A DNA stretch of 64,000 nucleotides. Origin: Desulfobacterales bacterium (GTDB lineage: Bacteria; Desulfobacterota; Desulfobacteria; Desulfobacterales; Desulfosarcinaceae). The stretch spans positions 62,001-126,000 of the forward strand of contig JACRDD010000038.1 of the NCBI GenBank assembly GCA_016218685.1, in the 5' to 3' direction. The notes under the pieces were generated by a model, which was not told the DNA's origin, made no database searches, and saw only the letters and a list, made by a program, of their open reading frames with translations. Made by a program: the position numbers and the translations under genes. Within the stretch, counting starts at the first letter, position 1. Each line of letters opens with the position of its first letter. Below, in pieces: positions 7,980 through 16,668 of this stretch.

Positions 7980-10900
7980 ATGTCGGTTGCCAATGAACGC
8001 TACGTCCCCCTGCATCCCATCCGGGTGGTCACGGCCACGGCGCTTTTCGACGGCCACGATGCCGCCATCAATATGTATCGCCGCCTCTTGCAGAATGCCG
8101 GCGTCGAGGTCATCCACCTGGGCCACAACCGCTCGGTGCGGGACATCGTGGACGCGGCCGTGCAGGAGGATGTCCAGGGCGTGGCGGTCTCCTCCTACCA
8201 GGGCGGCCACATGGAATTTTTCAAATACCTGGTGGACCTGCTGCGCCAATCGGGCGTGCCCCATGTCCAGGTGTTCGGCGGCGGGGGGGGCGTGATCGTG
8301 CCGGCCGAGGTCCAGGCCCTGGAGGCCTACGGCGTGGCCAAAATCTACACGCCCGAAGACGGCGCGCGCCTGGGGTTGCAGGGCATTATCGAGCACATGG
8401 TGCGCCGCCTGGATTTTCCCCGGGCCGGACGCGCCGAGCTGGCCCTGGACCGGCTCTCGCCGGACAACCCGCCCCTGGTGGCCAACCTGATCACCACCCT
8501 GGAACAGAACGGCGCGGACGACCAGTGGGCCGACCTGCGCGCCGCGCTGGGCGCCAAGGCCGCCGGGCGGACGGTGCCGGTGGTGGGCATCACCGGCACG
8601 GGCGGCTCGGGCAAATCCTCGCTCACCGATGAACTGATCCAGCGCCTGATGCTGGATCAGGACCGCATCCACGTGGCCGTGCTCAGCGCCGACCCCTCCC
8701 GGCGCAAGAGCGGCGGCGCCCTGCTGGGTGACCGCATCCGCATGAACGCCATCGGCGACCGGCGCGTCTTCATGCGCTCGCTGGCCACCCGTTCGGCGGG
8801 TGAAATCCCGGCGCGCCTGGCGGATATCGTGCGCGTGCCCAAGGCCGCGGGCTACGACCTGATCATCGTGGAGACCGCCGGCATCGGCCAGGGAGACGCC
8901 GCCGTGGTCGAACACGTGGATCTGTCCATCTACGTGATGACCAGCGACTTCGGTGCCGCCTCCCAACTGGAAAAGATCGACATGCTCGATTTCGCCGACC
9001 TGGTGGTGGTCAACAAGTTCGAAAAGCGCGGGGGCGAAGACGCGGTGCGCGACGTGCGCAAACAGGTGCAGCGCAATCGCAACGCCTTCGACCGGCCCGT
9101 GGAAGAGATGCCGGTCTTCGGCACCATCGCCGCCAAGTTCAACGACGACGGCGTCACGGCCCTGTACCACGCCCTGCTGGAGGCCATCGCGGCCAAGACC
9201 GGCGTAGGCCTGGTCTCGGGTCTCAAAAAGCCGGCGGGCCGTACCTCCAGCTCCCAGACCATTATTATTCCGCCCGAGCGCACCCGCTACCTGTCCGAGA
9301 TCGCCGAAACCGTGCGCGTCTACCACGCCCACACCGAGCGCCAGGCCGAGGCCCTGCGCCGGGTGTGGCACCTCACCCAGAGCGCCCAGGCCCTCTCTGC
9401 GGGAGGACGCGCTGAGCTGCTGACATCGCTCCAACAAGAGATCGCCAAGGCCCGCGATCAGGTGGACGCCAACTGCGAGCGTCTCGTCGGCCAGTGGGAA
9501 CAGACCCGCGAGGCGTACACCCAGGAGCAGTTGGTCTACACGGTGCGCGACGAAGAGGTGCGGACGCCCCTGTCCGTCGAATCGCTGGCGGGACAGAAGA
9601 TCCCCAAGATCGCCCTGCCCCACCTGGACGAGCCCGGGGCCCTGCTGCGCTGGCTGCGGCGCGAGAATCTGCCCGGCTACTTTCCCTACACGGCCGGGGT
9701 CTTTCCCCTCAAGCGCACCGGCGAAGATCCCATGCGCATGTTCGCCGGCGAAGGCGACCCGGCACGCACCAACCGGCGCTTTAAAATGTTGTCGGCCGAC
9801 AGCTCGGCCAAGCGCCTCTCCACGGCTTTCGACTCGGTGACGCTCTACGGCTACGATCCGGACCGGCGGCCGGACATCTTCGGTAAAATCGGCAATGCCG
9901 GCGTGAGCATCTGCACCCTGGACGACGTCAAGACCCTGTACGACGGCTTCGACCTGTGCAGTCCCAATACCTCGGTCTCCATGACCATCAACGGTCCGGC
10001 CCCGATCATGCTGGCCATGTTCCTCAACACGGCCATCGATCAGCAACTGGACCGCTTCCGCGCCGAACAGGGCCGCGACCCGGACCCGGGCGAAGCCGCG
10101 GCCATCAAGGCCCAGACCCTCTCCACGGTGCGCGGCACGGTGCAGGCCGACATCCTCAAGGAGGACCAGGGCCAGAACACCTGCATCTTCTCCATCGATT
10201 TCGCCCTCAAGATGATGGGCGACATCCAGGAGTACTTCGTCGAGCACAAGGTGCGCAATTTCTACAGCGTCTCCATCTCCGGCTACCATATCGCCGAAGC
10301 CGGGGCCAACCCCATCTCCCAACTGGCCTTCACCCTGGCCAACGGCTTCACCTACCTGGAGTACTACCTCTCGCGCGGCATGCCCATCGACAGCTTCGGA
10401 CCCAACCTGTCGTTCTTCTTCTCCAACGGCATGGACCCCGAGTACACCGTCATCGGGCGCGTGGCCCGGCGCATCTGGGCCATCGCCCTGCGCGAACGCT
10501 ATGGCGCCGGCGCCCGTTCCCAGATGCTCAAGTACCATATCCAGACCTCGGGCCGCTCCCTGCACAGCCAGGACATCCAGTTCAACGACATCCGCACGAC
10601 GTTGCAGGCCCTGTGCGCCATCTACGACAACTGCCAGAGCTTGCACACCAACGCCTTCGACGAGGCCATCACCACGCCCACCGAAGAGTCGGTGCGCCGG
10701 GCCCTGGCCATCCAACTGATCATCAACCGCGAGTGGGGCCTGGCCAAAAACGAGAACCCCCTGCAAGGCAGCTTCATCGTCGATCAGCTCACCGATCTGG
10801 TGGAAGAGGCCGTGCTGGCCGAGTTCGACCGCATCAGCAGCCGCGGCGGCGTGCTGGGCGCCATGGAAACCGGCTACCAGCGCAGCCGCATCCAGGAGGA

Positions 10901-11243
10901 GTCCATCCACTACGAGACCCTCAAGCACACCGGCGATCTGCCCATCATCGGGGTCAACACCTTCCGCGATCCGCACACCTCCCAGGAGCGCCACGCCGAC
11001 GACTTTTCCATCGAGCTGGCGCGCTCCACGCCCCAGGAGAAAGAGTCCCAGCTCGCGCGCCTGGCCGCCTTCCACCAGCGCAACGCCCACGCCGCCCCCC
11101 AGGCCCTGCGGCGCTTGCAGCAGACCTGTCTGGCCGGCGGCAACATCTTCGAAGCCCTGATGGATTGCGTGCGGGCGTGCAGCCTGGGCCAGATCACCCA
11201 GGCCCTCTACGCCGTGGGCGGGCAGTATCGGCGCAACATGTAA
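7980..11243 (+). CDS. icmF: Fused isobutyryl-CoA mutase (IcmF)
   Basis: A 1087-residue three-part enzyme. Residues about 10-145 form the cobalamin-binding domain with the DGHDAA motif (His26 is the expected lower axial ligand). Residues about 195-420 form the MeaI-type G-protein chaperone, with Walker A GTGGSGKSS and switch region ETAGIGQGDAA. The remainder is the acyl-CoA mutase substrate domain. IcmF interconverts isobutyryl-CoA and n-butyryl-CoA with adenosylcobalamin; some members act on isovaleryl/pivalyl-CoA. The ATG at 7980 follows AAAGGAGG and gives the family length; an upstream in-frame extension to 7863 lacks support. It is divergent from the acyl-CoA dehydrogenase cluster, consistent with joint use in branched-chain acid oxidation. 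B12 uptake genes lie 11 kb away. Confidence 0.95.
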   Translation: MSVANERYVPLHPIRVVTATALFDGHDAAINMYRRLLQNAGVEVIHLGHNRSVRDIVDAAVQEDVQGVAVSSYQGGHMEFFKYLVDLLRQSGVPHVQVFGGGGGVIVPAEVQALEAYGVAKIYTPEDGARLGLQGIIEHMVRRLDFPRAGRAELALDRLSPDNPPLVANLITTLEQNGADDQWADLRAALGAKAAGRTVPVVGITGTGGSGKSSLTDELIQRLMLDQDRIHVAVLSADPSRRKSGGALLGDRIRMNAIGDRRVFMRSLATRSAGEIPARLADIVRVPKAAGYDLIIVETAGIGQGDAAVVEHVDLSIYVMTSDFGAASQLEKIDMLDFADLVVVNKFEKRGGEDAVRDVRKQVQRNRNAFDRPVEEMPVFGTIAAKFNDDGVTALYHALLEAIAAKTGVGLVSGLKKPAGRTSSSQTIIIPPERTRYLSEIAETVRVYHAHTERQAEALRRVWHLTQSAQALSAGGRAELLTSLQQEIAKARDQVDANCERLVGQWEQTREAYTQEQLVYTVRDEEVRTPLSVESLAGQKIPKIALPHLDEPGALLRWLRRENLPGYFPYTAGVFPLKRTGEDPMRMFAGEGDPARTNRRFKMLSADSSAKRLSTAFDSVTLYGYDPDRRPDIFGKIGNAGVSICTLDDVKTLYDGFDLCSPNTSVSMTINGPAPIMLAMFLNTAIDQQLDRFRAEQGRDPDPGEAAAIKAQTLSTVRGTVQADILKEDQGQNTCIFSIDFALKMMGDIQEYFVEHKVRNFYSVSISGYHIAEAGANPISQLAFTLANGFTYLEYYLSRGMPIDSFGPNLSFFFSNGMDPEYTVIGRVARRIWAIALRERYGAGARSQMLKYHIQTSGRSLHSQDIQFNDIRTTLQALCAIYDNCQSLHTNAFDEAITTPTEESVRRALAIQLIINREWGLAKNENPLQGSFIVDQLTDLVEEAVLAEFDRISSRGGVLGAMETGYQRSRIQEESIHYETLKHTGDLPIIGVNTFRDPHTSQERHADDFSIELARSTPQEKESQLARLAAFHQRNAHAAPQALRRLQQTCLAGGNIFEALMDCVRACSLGQITQALYAVGGQYRRNM

Positions 11244-11632
11244 TCCTGCCTTGGATGCCATCTTAGCTCTTGCAAACGCCTGCGAGGGTTGATATGGCCA
11301 CTCCATGCTGGCAAAAGAGCTGATCGGTTGTTCCGGGTTTCTCCGCAGTTCCAGCACTCCTTGGACCGCGGATTGGCCCACCGGCGCTGGCGGCTCTGAC
11401 CGACTATCCCCAGAAGGTTTGGCTTTAAGCGATTGTGTAGTTGACACCACAGGTGTTAGGTACTGCTTTTATCAGGCACGCGCATTTTCCGGACGTTCAA
11501 GGGGGACCGGGAGGTGATAGCCTAGAGGTATGTACCTGTAATTATAAAGGCTCTCTTCCGGATAAGGAGGGCTTCAAGTTGACCGGCACAGATCTTGCTC
11601 TTCTCGTTGTCACTAAAGCTGAGAGGTGTTCG
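11244..11632. other. Intergenic stretch after icmF, no gene recognised
   Basis: I see no credible coding region here. At 11441-11456 TTGACACCACAGGTGT contains an ACACC-ACA-GGTGT dyad that could be an operator or part of a promoter for the small downstream ORF, but no good -10 box follows at normal spacing. The composition is less GC-biased than in the neighbours. Confidence 0.4.
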
Positions 11633-11803
11633 ATGATGAACCAGGGCGCGATAGTTACCTACAGGGAATTCAGTCGTAAAGTGGCGGGCTACTGCGGGAT
11701 TGTTGAAGGGGTCGTGCAAGACAAGCCGAACCATGTTTTGGTCAGATGGGTCGGCAATACTTCTGAAAGCGAAGAATCGGTCTCCGATCTCGAAGAAGTA
11801 TAG
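11633..11803 (+). CDS. Small hypothetical protein (56 residues)
   Basis: A short frame beginning MMNQGAIVTYREF, preceded by GAGAGGTG at a reasonable distance, with a strand-rich middle (AGYCGIVEGVVQDKPNHVLV) and an acidic C-terminus rich in Ser and Glu. The middle looks like a small SH3-like barrel (a modifier-type KVAGYCGIVEGVV strand pair), but I recognise no family. It stands alone between icmF and the cytochrome gene in a less GC-rich stretch. A non-coding remnant is possible. Confidence 0.35.
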   Translation: MMNQGAIVTYREFSRKVAGYCGIVEGVVQDKPNHVLVRWVGNTSESEESVSDLEEV

Positions 11804-12016
11804 TTATTCCCGCGCGACAAGGCTTCAACAGACCGTCGTAAGCCAACACGGTTCTGCCAAACCGGACTGAAGTATACACTGGGCCAGAAGAGAACTCGGC
11901 AATCGGCGCCGTCGTCAATCGCGTATGGCATGGCGGACGCCAAGGAAACCCGGGGCGATGGGAGACCGCGCCCAGGATACCTAAGAGCGGGCCGAAGGGC
12001 CACCAAAACAAACCGA

Positions 12017-12048
12017 AAGGGCCGGTTGCACTAGCAACCGGCCCTTTC
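12017..12048 (-). terminator. Intrinsic terminator hairpin, possibly bidirectional
   Basis: AAAGGGCCGGTTGC and GCAACCGGCCCTTT form a perfect 14-bp stem with a 4-base loop. T-rich tails follow on both strands (CTTATTT rightward, CGGTTTGTTTT leftward). It lies about 50 bases past the stop of the leftward cytochrome gene, which it most likely ends. Confidence 0.85.
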
Positions 12049-12094
12049 TTATTTCAGAATTTTCTTCGCGTCGCTGCGCGCCGTTTCGCTAAAC

Positions 12095-12556
12095 CTACTC
12101 CTGAGTTTTCTTGGGGTGGCACTCCTCGCACTTCTGGGGCGCGCTCTTGCCTTTGTCTTTATTCTCCTTGTTGTACTTCTTGTGGCAACCCACGCAATTG
12201 TCGTGCACGGCATTGGCATGATACGCGCGCAGCTCCTTATCGGCCAAGCCCTTGGCCTCCTTGCCTTTGAGCTCCCCGGGTTTGTTGTGGCAATCGAAGC
12301 ATTTCTTGACCGGGTCCCCGTCTTTAAGATTGGTCAGCGGTTGCCCCTTGTCGTCGTGATGGCACTGGCCGCAGGTGATTCTATAATCCACGACATGTTT
12401 CTGGTGGGTAAAGACGGCGATGGATTTTTTGTGTTCATAGGGAGACGCCATCTTGATCTCCACCGGTGCGCTGGCCGCGTAAATGGCACCGACCGACAAA
12501 AGGAACAAGGTCATAACCGACACAATCATCAGCGCCCAATAACTTTTCCTCGTCAT
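12095..12556 (-). CDS. Tetraheme class III cytochrome c (cytochrome c3 family)
   Basis: A 153-residue protein with an N-terminal signal/anchor (MTRKSYWALMIVSVMTLFLL, ending near AIYAASA). Four CxxCH heme sites follow: CGQCH, CFDCH, CVGCH and CEECH, with additional histidines suitable as distal ligands. It is probably a periplasmic electron carrier between hydrogenases or dehydrogenases and membrane redox complexes, as in sulfate reducers. The start at 12556 is chosen because AAAGGAGGTGG lies just upstream and the signal peptide begins there; a longer frame to 12673 would overlap tatC. tatC/tatB lie directly upstream on the same strand, although c-type cytochromes themselves use Sec. Confidence 0.9.
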   Translation of the reverse strand: MTRKSYWALMIVSVMTLFLLSVGAIYAASAPVEIKMASPYEHKKSIAVFTHQKHVVDYRITCGQCHHDDKGQPLTNLKDGDPVKKCFDCHNKPGELKGKEAKGLADKELRAYHANAVHDNCVGCHKKYNKENKDKGKSAPQKCEECHPKKTQE

Positions 12557-12605
12557 TTTCCACCTCCTTTGCCAAGGGTTGGTAAAGCTTTCAGCCGGTT
12601 TTCTA

Positions 12606-13367
12606 TCAACTCTCCACCGGCGTGTCAGCGTTCGTGTCGTCAACCGCTTTCTTGCGGCCGACCAGGTGCGCACCGAGGATACTGATCTCGTAAAGCAGCA
12701 TCATGGGCAGGGCCATGAGAATCTGGGAGATGACATCGGGCGGTGTCAGGATGGCCGCGACGATAAAAAAGAGCAGGATAGCATAGCGCCTGAACTTTCT
12801 GAGCTGCGCCACCGATACGATGCCCAGACGCGCCAACAGGGTGATCACCATGGGCATCTCGAACACCAGGCCGAAGGCCAGCAACAGCTTGGACGCAAAG
12901 CTCAGATACTCGCGCATGGCGGGCATGGGCCGCACGGTCTCGCTGGCAAAGCCCACGAAAAACTTGAATCCGAAGGGAAACACCACGAAATAGGCGAACA
13001 GGATGCCGCCGCCGAAGAACAGGGTTGAGAGCAAAAGAATGGGCAGGGCCAGCTTTTTTTCGCGATCATAGAGCCCGGGTGCCACGAACATCCAAAACTG
13101 GTACAACAGCACCGGCGAGGCCAGCATGATTCCCGTGAAGAAGGCGGTCTTCAAAAAGGTGAAAAAGGCCTCGGGCAGATTGGTGTAAATCAGGTGATCG
13201 CCGTGTTGCATCACCCGCATCAGGGGCGCGGTGAGAATATCGAAGATCTGCTCCTTGAACGCGTAGGAGAGCAGGAAACCCAGGCCCACGGCAATGCTCG
13301 CCTTGATCAGCCGCGACCGCAACTCCTCCAGATGGGCGGTGAAAGGCTGTTTGTCGTGATCGCTCAT
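12606..13367 (-). CDS. tatC: Sec-independent protein translocase subunit TatC
   Basis: A 253-residue polytopic membrane protein with six predicted transmembrane segments. It has the conserved N-terminal HLEELRSRLIKA motif and the TatC loop VAPGLYDREKKLALPI. TatC with TatB binds twin-arginine signal peptides and recruits TatA to move folded proteins across the inner membrane. The start codon overlaps the tatB stop (ATGA, 13364-13367), showing translational coupling. The C-terminus continues past the last membrane segment in a polar tail. Nearby molybdenum cofactor genes fit, since many molybdoenzymes are Tat substrates. Confidence 0.95.
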   Translation of the reverse strand: MSDHDKQPFTAHLEELRSRLIKASIAVGLGFLLSYAFKEQIFDILTAPLMRVMQHGDHLIYTNLPEAFFTFLKTAFFTGIMLASPVLLYQFWMFVAPGLYDREKKLALPILLLSTLFFGGGILFAYFVVFPFGFKFFVGFASETVRPMPAMREYLSFASKLLLAFGLVFEMPMVITLLARLGIVSVAQLRKFRRYAILLFFIVAAILTPPDVISQILMALPMMLLYEISILGAHLVGRKKAVDDTNADTPVES

Positions 13368-13768
13368 TCCGCTTTTTTTACCTTGGGGTCGTTGGCTTGG
13401 GGCGTATCGCGCTTGGGCAGCGCGTCCGCGGCATCGACCGCCGCCGCGGCTTCATCGGCCAGCGCTTCGTGGTCCGTCGGCGCAGGGGTTGGTCCGCCGG
13501 CCAAGGGGCCTGGGGTGGCCGCTGGGGCCTGTGCCTCCGTGGCGTCGAACGAGCGCCGGACATCCCGGCCGGTTTCGCGCAGGTTCTGGCGCACTTCGTC
13601 CAATCCGGTATCTTTTTCGATGCTCTGCTTGAGATCGTTGGTGGCGCGCTTGAACTCCCCCAGGGCCTTGCCCAGGGACTTGGCCAGGTCCGGCAGCTTC
13701 TTGGGGCCGATCACGATGAGCGCCACCGCCAGGATCAACAGCAGTTCGGGCATGCCGATGCCGAACAT
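13364..13768 (-). CDS. tatB: Twin-arginine translocase subunit TatB (TatA/B family)
   Basis: A 134-residue protein. It has one N-terminal transmembrane helix (MFGIGMPELLLILAVALIVI), the GPKKLPDLAKSLGKALGEFK amphipathic helix, a charged helix to about residue 75, and a long Ala/Pro-rich disordered tail. The glutamate in PELL and the extended length favour TatB over TatA, although the family boundary is soft and the protein may serve both roles. AAAGGAG precedes the ATG. It is the first gene of the tatBC pair. Confidence 0.88.
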   Translation of the reverse strand: MFGIGMPELLLILAVALIVIGPKKLPDLAKSLGKALGEFKRATNDLKQSIEKDTGLDEVRQNLRETGRDVRRSFDATEAQAPAATPGPLAGGPTPAPTDHEALADEAAAAVDAADALPKRDTPQANDPKVKKAE

Positions 13769-13857
13769 AAAGGACTCCTTTCAACAATGGTGAACTCTTG
13801 TATGGTCTTTGCCAACCCTTGTCAAGCATGGCGCCGCTGGTTCTGCGCCCTGGCGGC

Positions 13858-15078
13858 TCAAGGGGCCGGCGGCTCCGGAGCGAGCACCAGAAAATAGAGC
13901 CGGCCTTCGTTCTTCATGTGACCGGCCGCGAGCTCGGCCTCGGGACCATGCCCCCAGAACAGGTCCACGCGGCCGGCGCCGGTGATGGCGCTGCCGGCAT
14001 CCTGGGCCAGCACGAATGCGTTGCGGGGCTCGAAGCGCGCGATGCGGCCCTGGGCGTCGACCTTGGGCACCGGTACGGAAATAAACGCCAGAGCCGCCGA
14101 GGGAAAGAGGCTGCGGTCCACGGCGATGGAGCGCAACGGCGTTATGGGCACGGCCAGGGCCCCCACCGGGCCGCTTTCGGCCAGGCGGAAAAAGATGTAG
14201 CGCGGGTTGTGATTCAATATGGCAGGGGCCTCGGACGGATGCTGGCGCAGATACTCCCGGATGGTCTGCATGGAGATCCGTTCGGCGCTGATTTTGCCCT
14301 GGTCGATCAGCAACCGGCCGATGCTGCGAAAGGGATGACCATTGGAGGCATCGAACTGGATCTGCAGCAAGCGGCCGTCGGCCAGGGCCACCTTGCCCGA
14401 ACCCTGGATCATGAGGTTGGACAGATCGACCTCGTCGCGCACCCAGGCCAGCGGCGGCGCGAGGCGCTCGAAATCGGGCTCCCGGCGGATTTGCTCACGC
14501 GCCGGATAGGGCGTGACGCTGCGTCCGGCGTAGCGGCCCACGATGCGCCGGCCCTTGAGATCGTCGGCGAACAGGGAGAGATCGATTTCCACCAGATCGA
14601 CCGGACGGGAGTTGATGGCGACCGGAAATTCGGGGGTTGCGGTCAGGCTACCCTGGAGCAGGGGTTCGTAGTAGCCGGTGAACAGTACCTTGCGGGTTTC
14701 GGCATCCCCGGCCGCGGCATAGACCCGGTAGCGCTCGCGGATGACGCGGTTGAGCGTCTCGGCCGCGGGATTCTCTTGCGCGATGGCGGCGAAGGTTTCC
14801 AGGGAACGGATCAGGTGGGCCACCGTGTAGCTGTCCGGGCCGAAGATGACCGGGCGGTCGGCCGGCAGCTTGCGCAGGTAGGCCAGGCTCATTTCGATGG
14901 CCTGGGCCAGTTGGTCGAAGCGGGCGTCATCGCCAAAATCGGGATAATCGGATGGCGCGAGCCGCTCCAGGGCTGTTTCCAGGGTAATGGGCTTGGGCGG
15001 ACAGGCCGTCAGCAGCAAACTGGCGGCCAAAAGAGCGGCCCATGTCAGGAACACGCTGGTTCTGGATCCGATCGTCAT
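13858..15078 (-). CDS. mltA: Membrane-bound lytic murein transglycosylase A (MltA)
   Basis: A 406-residue lipoprotein with a signal peptide ending in the lipobox LLTAC (Cys near residue 26). The MltA barrel domain is recognised by FTGYYEPLLQGS and the later PRYIFFR, GPVGALAVPITPLRSIAVDR. The C-terminal 3D domain has the expected aspartates in LAQDAGSAITGAGRVDLFWG. It cleaves the beta-1,4 bond of peptidoglycan with formation of 1,6-anhydromuramyl ends, at the outer-membrane inner face. It starts six bases after the moaC stop and so probably shares its transcript. Confidence 0.93.
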   Translation of the reverse strand: MTIGSRTSVFLTWAALLAASLLLTACPPKPITLETALERLAPSDYPDFGDDARFDQLAQAIEMSLAYLRKLPADRPVIFGPDSYTVAHLIRSLETFAAIAQENPAAETLNRVIRERYRVYAAAGDAETRKVLFTGYYEPLLQGSLTATPEFPVAINSRPVDLVEIDLSLFADDLKGRRIVGRYAGRSVTPYPAREQIRREPDFERLAPPLAWVRDEVDLSNLMIQGSGKVALADGRLLQIQFDASNGHPFRSIGRLLIDQGKISAERISMQTIREYLRQHPSEAPAILNHNPRYIFFRLAESGPVGALAVPITPLRSIAVDRSLFPSAALAFISVPVPKVDAQGRIARFEPRNAFVLAQDAGSAITGAGRVDLFWGHGPEAELAAGHMKNEGRLYFLVLAPEPPAP

Positions 15079-15084
15079 GGCACC

Positions 15085-15579
15085 CTAACTTTCATCTTTT
15101 TTGATCTCCCGTACCCACCGCCCGCTCTTGCCGCCGCTTTTTTCCAGCAAAAAGAGATCCGTAACGACCATGGCGCGGTCATAGGCCTTGCACATGTCGT
15201 AGACGGTAAGCGCCGCCACCGCGGCCGCGCTGAGCGCCTCCATCTCCACTCCGGTGCCGGCCACGCAGCGGGCCAGGGTTTCGATGCGAACGGCATGCGC
15301 CTCGTCCTGGGGGAAGAAATCCACCTGGACGTGGGTCAGGTTCAACGGATGACACATGGGGATCAAGGTCGAGGTCTGTTTGGCCGCCATCACGCCGGCG
15401 ATGCGCGCGGTCTCGAGCACGTTGCCCTTGGGCACGCGTCGATCGCGGATCATGGCAAACATCTCCGGGCTCATCTTCACCACGGCCTGGGCCCGGGCAT
15501 TGCGCTCGGTGGCCGGCTTGGCGCTCACATCCACCATGCGCACCCGGCCCTGGGCATCGATATGGGTAAGATCGGTCAT
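15085..15579 (-). CDS. moaC: Cyclic pyranopterin monophosphate synthase MoaC
   Basis: A 164-residue protein of normal family length. The conserved motifs are MVDVSAKPATERNARAQA, GVMAAKQTSTLIPMCHPLN, and GTGVEMEALSAAAVAALTVY followed by MCKAYDRAM. MoaC converts the 3',8-cyclo-GTP made by MoaA into cPMP, the first stable molybdopterin intermediate. The ATG at 15579 (MTDLTHID) is preferred because AAGGAG lies just before it; an in-frame start six codons upstream overlaps that site. The MoaE-like and MobA-like genes lie directly upstream on the same strand. Confidence 0.96.
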   Translation of the reverse strand: MTDLTHIDAQGRVRMVDVSAKPATERNARAQAVVKMSPEMFAMIRDRRVPKGNVLETARIAGVMAAKQTSTLIPMCHPLNLTHVQVDFFPQDEAHAVRIETLARCVAGTGVEMEALSAAAVAALTVYDMCKAYDRAMVVTDLFLLEKSGGKSGRWVREIKKDES

Positions 15580-15603
15580 GGGAACTCCTTCTGTCACGCG
15601 AAA

Positions 15604-15622
15604 GGGCGACCGCCGGTCGCCC
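15604..15622. repeat. Palindromic repeat unit, copy 1
   Basis: GGGCGACC-GCC-GGTCGCCC is a hairpin-forming palindrome in the gap between moaC and the MoaE-like gene. A near-identical unit occurs at 43079-43099 after htpX. This is the pattern of REP-type interspersed repeats. No T tract follows, so termination is unlikely. Confidence 0.7.
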
Positions 15623-15661
15623 CTACGGGCGGATCACCCCAACAACCCCGCGCAACGGGGC

Positions 15662-16021
15662 TTAGGTAAAATACTGCGTCTTGTGCGTCACTTCGGCCTT
15701 GATGGCATTCAACGTAGCGCTCAACGCCGCGATGACATTCTCCCGGATGTCCCCGGCCACCGCCAGCAGCATCACATCGTCGCCCACGGCCAGGTCACGG
15801 TCGGCTTCGATGTGCACCAGGATCTCCACGATCCCCGGCCGCCGTTTGTTTTCGGCCACCACCTGGGCCAGGCGCGCCCGGTCCACGGCCACGCGCAAGC
15901 CGCGCACCGGCCGGCCGTCCCGGGCGGCGCCGCGCACCACCCCCTGGTGACAGAGCACCATGCCGACCCGGGCGAACTCTGGGTGGCGTTTGATTTGGGC
16001 CACAAGGGCATTGAGATCCAT
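15662..16021 (-). CDS. MoaE-like molybdenum cofactor biosynthesis protein
   Basis: A 119-residue protein starting MDLNALVAQIKRHPEFARVG. The start follows CGAGGAG by seven bases. Features such as CHQGVVRGAARDGRPVRGLR and the helical GDIRENVIAALSATLNAIKA resemble the MoaE (molybdopterin synthase large subunit) group of Desulfobacterota, though it is shorter and more divergent than E. coli MoaE (about 150 residues). No MoaD partner is adjacent. Its place between moaC and the MobA-like gene supports a role in molybdopterin assembly. The exact activity is uncertain. Confidence 0.65.
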   Translation of the reverse strand: MDLNALVAQIKRHPEFARVGMVLCHQGVVRGAARDGRPVRGLRVAVDRARLAQVVAENKRRPGIVEILVHIEADRDLAVGDDVMLLAVAGDIRENVIAALSATLNAIKAEVTHKTQYFT

Positions 16022-16038
16022 GCAACGACTCCTCGATT

Positions 16039-16614
16039 TCAGGGTTCGGCCGATCGCCGGTCTTCCGGCGCAAACAACGGTGCCCATTGCCCATCGGCCT
16101 GGCGCACCAGATCCTCGGCGATCAGGTGGCGGTGGAGCTGGCGCATAAATCCGCCCGCCTGGCGGCGCCCTTCACCCAGTTGCCGGGACAGCAACTTCAG
16201 GCAGCGTTTGTGGTAAATGGCCGGCAGGGGCTGGGCCGTGGCGGCGGCCTCCAGAAACACGCCATCCCAACGCGGCGCCGCCGACCGCCGCAATAGCGCC
16301 AGTACCGCTCCGGAGGGCAGCGCCTGGCTGGCCGCCAGCACCAGGGCCTGGTCGTGACGCGCCGCGAACAACCCGGCATGGATGGCGCTCAAAAGATCGG
16401 GCGGTTGGCCGTGATCGCTCACGATCAGGCCATCCCAGGCCAGCAAAGTCGACGGATCGGCGGCCACCCAGACGATGTCGGTCGCCAACGGCGCCACGGC
16501 GGCCCGGGCGCGCTCCAGTTGGGGCGGGTCCGGCATGGCCGGCGCCGCAGCATCGGCCGCCGAAAGCTGTCGGCCGTCGGCAATGACGATGGCGCTGAGG
16601 GGGTATGGCTCCAT
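16039..16614 (-). CDS. MobA-like nucleotidyltransferase, degenerate
   Basis: About 191 residues. The Rossmann-like opening YPLSAIVIADGRQLS corresponds to the MobA start (LAGGxSxRMGxDK), but the glycine-rich nucleotide loop and the lysine are not preserved. Later segments fit the MobA pattern: DIVWVAADPSTLLAWDGLIVSDHG and PLPAIYHKRCLKLLSRQLGEG. MobA attaches GMP to molybdopterin; the loss of the loop suggests reduced or altered activity, perhaps a different nucleotide or a structural role. The start is uncertain: 16614 (MEPYPL) is chosen for alignment with MobA, although no strong ribosome site is seen, and the frame extends to 16656. Confidence 0.6.
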   Translation of the reverse strand: MEPYPLSAIVIADGRQLSAADAAAPAMPDPPQLERARAAVAPLATDIVWVAADPSTLLAWDGLIVSDHGQPPDLLSAIHAGLFAARHDQALVLAASQALPSGAVLALLRRSAAPRWDGVFLEAAATAQPLPAIYHKRCLKLLSRQLGEGRRQAGGFMRQLHRHLIAEDLVRQADGQWAPLFAPEDRRSAEP

Positions 16615-16668
16615 AGCGGTCGCACCATAAGAGATTCGGCCCATGAAATCAAGCAACCAACAGCGCGC

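Noticed and set aside
7854..11450. A 1198-residue open frame opposite icmF
   Set aside because: It is a product of high-GC third positions on the complementary strand of icmF; its composition (His/Gly/Val-rich, no motifs) is that of a shadow frame.
15580..15661. Possible molybdenum-cofactor riboswitch upstream of moaC
   Set aside because: The gap contains only the short palindromic repeat; none of the conserved Moco-element features are seen.
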